A stretch of DNA of 64,000 bases. It comes from Oceanobacillus timonensis (lineage in GTDB: Bacteria; Bacillota; Bacilli; Bacillales; Amphibacillaceae). Made by a program: the position numbers and the translations under genes. This document shows, in pieces, positions 62,864 to 64,000 of this stretch; within the stretch, counting starts at the first letter, position 1, and every line of letters begins with the position of its first letter. The stretch spans positions 2,012,378 to 2,076,377 of the forward strand of contig NZ_LT800497.1 of the NCBI RefSeq assembly GCF_900166635.1, written 5' to 3'. The notes below the pieces were generated by a model. The model made no database searches. It saw only the letters and a list, made by a program, of their open reading frames with translations, and was not told where the DNA came from.

Positions 62864-64000
62864 TTCCCATGAACTCTATAAAAAACGCTTATCTTCTCAT
62901 GTTACCAATTTAAGCAGGTATTTAAAATATATGTTTAACGGGCATATTGCCTTCGCTATGCTGTTTTTCGTTGCTGCGACAGCATATTATTACCAGCAAT
63001 GGCTGGAACAGCTACCGCCGAATTTTCCGACCGGTATTATTATGGGAATCGTTTTAGGTTTGCTGATGAGTTATAATCCAATACGGACGCTGTTGCAAGA
63101 ACCAGATCTCGTATTTCTTATTGCTGCCGAGCAGCGGATGGGACCGTATTTCCGAAATAGTATTATTTATAGTTTTATCATTCAAATGTATCTGGTTGTA
63201 TTAGCAGCAGCTGCATTTGGTCCGTTATATTTTGCAAGCTTCAGCGGACGGACAGGTAGTGTCTATTTAGTGATGCTGCTGTTATTCCTTGTTTTAAAAG
63301 GAATGAATATGCTGACCAACTGGCATATGTTAAAAGTCCGGGAAAAAAGTTTACGTACCGTTGATTTAACCGCACGAACACTTCTTAATATCGTTATCGC
63401 GTATTTTATAATCGAAGGACATGCTGTATTTGCCATTATCAGTATTGTGCTGTTACTGCTCGTTATCGTGTATGATTTTACAGTAGCTGTTAAACAGCCG
63501 GGAATCTCTTGGGAGCTATTAATAGAAAAGGATCAAATGCGTCTGCAATCCTTTTACCGTATCGCCAATTTATTTGCGGATGTCCCGCATCTGAAAAATA
63601 AAGTGAAGAAAAGGGAGTGGCTGACCAGACCCATTATCAGCAGGGTTCCATTTGCACAGTCAGCGACCTATGATTACTTATATCAACTTTCCTTTCTACG
63701 CAGCGGGGACTACTTAGGAATGTATGTCCGGCTCGTTATCATAGGCGGTATTTTTATTTGGGTTATTCCAAATGGCTGGATAAAAATATTATTTGCGATT
63801 CTGTTTATTTATTTAAGTGTGTTTCAAATGATGGCTCTATACCATCATCACCGTACTCAAATGTGGCTGGATCTTTATCCGGTGAAACCAGACTTAAAAC
63901 GAGCGGCAGTCATAGCAATTATCCGGAAGCTTGGTTATGTACAAACAATTGTTTTCACGCTTTTATTTCTTTTCCAGTTCGAGTGGCTGGGCAGTATCAT
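62856..64000 (+). CDS. ecsB: ABC transporter permease EcsB (partial, runs off the window)
   Basis: The frame opens at ATG 62856 inside the end of ecsA and remains open for 381 codons to the window edge, so the C-terminus is missing. It starts MFDSHELYKKRLSSHV, has LSRYLKYMFNGHIAFAM and multiple hydrophobic helices, as in EcsB. About 400 residues are usual, so only a small part is lost. It forms the membrane subunit for EcsA; in B. subtilis ecsC follows. Confidence 0.9.
   Translation, partial: MFDSHELYKKRLSSHVTNLSRYLKYMFNGHIAFAMLFFVAATAYYYQQWLEQLPPNFPTGIIMGIVLGLLMSYNPIRTLLQEPDLVFLIAAEQRMGPYFRNSIIYSFIIQMYLVVLAAAAFGPLYFASFSGRTGSVYLVMLLLFLVLKGMNMLTNWHMLKVREKSLRTVDLTARTLLNIVIAYFIIEGHAVFAIISIVLLLLVIVYDFTVAVKQPGISWELLIEKDQMRLQSFYRIANLFADVPHLKNKVKKREWLTRPIISRVPFAQSATYDYLYQLSFLRSGDYLGMYVRLVIIGGIFIWVIPNGWIKILFAILFIYLSVFQMMALYHHHRTQMWLDLYPVKPDLKRAAVIAIIRKLGYVQTIVFTLLFLFQFEWLGSI

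Noticed and set aside
1-64000. CRISPR arrays, prophage, insertion sequences, toxin-antitoxin or restriction systems
   Set aside because: No regularly spaced repeats, transposases, integrases, phage genes or defence genes were found in any frame.

Overview
The window comes from a low-GC, spore-forming Gram-positive of the Bacillaceae. Spore genes (an alpha/beta SASP, a YhcN-type lipoprotein, a YjcZ-type peptide), SigI/RsgI, a T-box leader, MsmX, YheA/YheE and the yhaQPONML-prsA-yhaH-trpP-hit-ecsAB gene order of Bacillus subtilis all point there. Several extracytoplasmic proteins (PrsA, the YhcN-like lipoprotein, the RsgI tail) are strongly acidic, which suggests a halotolerant genus such as Oceanobacillus or Virgibacillus; this is an inference. 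I see no prophage, insertion sequence or CRISPR array.

Layout. 1-4.9 kb: tRNA-Gly, an ABC-class ATPase, then queG, a YhbB-like amidase and trmL (tRNA modification). 4.9-9.6 kb: a tiny membrane peptide and odhAB. 9.8-14.4 kb: nucleoside transporter, MATE exporter, a stand-alone MurG and a beta-carbonic anhydrase. 14.4-19.5 kb: membrane-anchored trypsin-like protease, PRC-barrel protein, sigI-rsgI, YhdB-like protein and a YhcN-type spore lipoprotein behind a good sigma-G promoter. 19.6-26.5 kb: luxS, an M20 dipeptidase, a dispersed repeat, an SDR, a YjcZ peptide, an ABC exporter pair and map. 26.5-33.7 kb: an NhaC-family transporter under a T-box (probably tyrosine-specific), a CDF metal exporter, an IDEAL protein, an Atg22-like MFS protein, a zinc phospholipase-like protein and fumC. 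34-38.4 kb: a three-gene operon (ThDP enzyme, aldehyde dehydrogenase, Glu/Leu-type dehydrogenase) that reads as an Ehrlich-like route from an amino acid to a carboxylic acid. 38.5-41.7 kb: SASP, msmX, a PucR-like regulator, yheA and yheE. 41.8-50.3 kb: yhaQP, csoR, yhaONM and yhaL.

50.3-58.6 kb is an accessory catabolic block placed between yhaL and prsA, which are close neighbours in B. subtilis. It holds a TRAP transporter (dctPQM), a thioredoxin-fold protein, a PdxA2-type dehydrogenase, a DUF1537 acid-sugar kinase, an HPr-like protein without the phosphorylatable histidine, and a LacI-family repressor. By analogy with the D-threonate/D-erythronate pathways, the acid sugar would be imported, phosphorylated and oxidatively decarboxylated to dihydroxyacetone phosphate. 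Two consensus-like sigma-A promoters in the block carry GTTAAACGTT-type operators, so the block looks like one local LacI regulon. The conserved backbone then resumes: prsA, yhaH, trpP, hit and ecsA-ecsB, with ecsB running off the right edge.

The most interesting points are the LacI regulon with its histidine-less, non-canonically started HPr-like gene; the amino-acid-to-acid operon with a structured leader; the T-box-controlled NhaC protein; and a Bacillaceae-type palindromic repeat present as one full and one internally deleted copy.
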